From NCBI GenBank assembly GCA_039888615.1, contig JBDQQS010000011.1: a DNA stretch of 64,000 bases. One strand, given 5' to 3'. Below the pieces are notes generated by a model. It was not told the origin of the DNA. It worked only from the letters and a program-made list of their open reading frames with translations, and searched no databases. The stretch comes from Flavimaribacter sp039888615. GTDB lineage: Bacteria; Pseudomonadota; Alphaproteobacteria; Rhizobiales; Rhizobiaceae. A program made the position numbers and the translations under genes. This document shows positions 63,579-64,000 of this stretch, one piece after another. Numbering within the stretch: position 1 is the stretch's first letter; each line of letters opens with the position of its first letter.

Positions 63579-64000
63579 CTATCCGAGAGCCGAGCGGGGC
63601 AACCCCTGAGCGGTGGACAGGCTGCCCGAAATTTCTTCCATGGACATCAGCCGGTCGAGAGGCCCGACGGCCGAGAGCGTCAGCGGCGAGTCGAAAAACA
63701 GGCGCGCCGCCAGGTCGGTCAGTCTCTGCGTCGTGATGTTCTCCAGCCGCTCCATCAGCTCCTCATTGGGGATGGGGCGACCGAACAACAGCATCTGCCG
63801 GGCGATCTGGCTTGCCCGGGCGGCCGGACTTTCCTGCGCCATCAGCAGGCCGGACCGGAATTGCGCCCGCGCTCTTTCGATTTCCGGTTGGTCGATCCTG
63901 TCGGCGACCTTGCGCAATTCGTCGAGGATCACCGGAACGAGTTCGGGAATGTCCTCTTCGCCGGTCGCCGCGTGCACCGCGAAAACGCCTGTGTCTGAAA
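63579..64000 (-). CDS. M16 family peptidase, C-terminal part
   Basis: The window holds the last 140 codons of a gene that starts beyond its right edge. The open frame continues to base 64000 (TGVFAVHAATGEEDIPEL), which is typical of the second half of processing-peptidase-like M16 proteins, as is AQFRSGLLMAQESPAARASQ and GRPIPNEELMERLENIT. In related species it follows thrC. The zinc site lies outside the window, so catalysis cannot be judged. Confidence 0.9.
   Translation of the reverse strand, partial: SDTGVFAVHAATGEEDIPELVPVILDELRKVADRIDQPEIERARAQFRSGLLMAQESPAARASQIARQMLLFGRPIPNEELMERLENITTQRLTDLAARLFFDSPLTLSAVGPLDRLMSMEEISGSLSTAQGLPRSALG

Overview
The window reads as a chromosomal segment of an alphaproteobacterium of the order Hyphomicrobiales (Rhizobiales), about 60% GC by eye. 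The pointers are a cytochrome aa3 operon in the order coxB-coxA-ctaB-coxF-ctaG-coxC-DUF983-surf1 followed by ispH-thrB-rnhA, an IalB-family protein beside tldD, the run fabI-phosphatase-aroC-ribB near pdxH, and small alphaproteobacterial families such as DUF6101, DUF1206 and RT0821/Lpp0805. The genus cannot be fixed from the sequence alone. Nearly all of the window is ordinary chromosome. I found no CRISPR array, insertion sequence, phage gene, tRNA or rRNA.

Layout, left to right. 1-5.2 kb: the 3' end of glyS, a secreted RNase T2, a small exported protein, purD, ubiA and a DUF6101 protein. 5.4-11.9 kb: a Tat-exported metallo-beta-lactamase-fold hydrolase, a three-subunit molybdenum hydroxylase of the PaoABC type, a divergent TetR regulator with a palindromic candidate operator between them, and an ankyrin lipoprotein. 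11.9-12.7 kb: a decayed stretch with a STAS-domain pseudogene and a glutamine-synthetase-like fragment. 12.9-16.9 kb: a minimal zincin, then katG with a clear terminator and divergent oxyR. 17.1-22.1 kb: DUF3604 metallohydrolase-like protein, parvulin and a HupE-type membrane protein, facing two more HupE-like membrane genes. 22.3-27.5 kb: a D-2-hydroxyacid dehydrogenase, Sua5/TsaC, an acyl-CoA dehydrogenase and a crotonase with an isomerase-like active site.

28-37.8 kb: two RNA methyltransferases (RlmD-like and TlyA), an MFS transporter, an amino-sugar operon (GlcNAc kinase, SIS deaminase, NagA), dxs, xseB and a histone-deacetylase-family hydrolase. The MFS and amino-sugar genes sit between dxs and tlyA, which I recall as neighbours in relatives, so this may be an acquired metabolic insert. 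37.9-48.1 kb: small membrane and envelope genes, then ribB, aroC, a histidine phosphatase, fabI, pdxH, a polysaccharide deacetylase, tldD and ialB. 48.4-58.2 kb: the cytochrome oxidase operon with its assembly factors (heme O synthase, CoxF, CtaG, Surf1), running into ispH, thrB and rnhA. 58.2-64 kb: peroxiredoxin, DsbD-type periplasmic domain protein, YqgE, a large membrane GGDEF-EAL protein with a degenerate GGDEF site, a RimJ-like acetyltransferase and the 3' end of an M16 peptidase gene.

Functional themes are aerobic respiration and its assembly, peroxide defence (KatG, OxyR, peroxiredoxin), amino-sugar salvage, aldehyde oxidation and envelope maintenance. Nothing stands out as a clearly new defence or mobile system. 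The least explained items are the DUF3604-parvulin-HupE cluster, the decayed STAS region and the regulatory palindromes.
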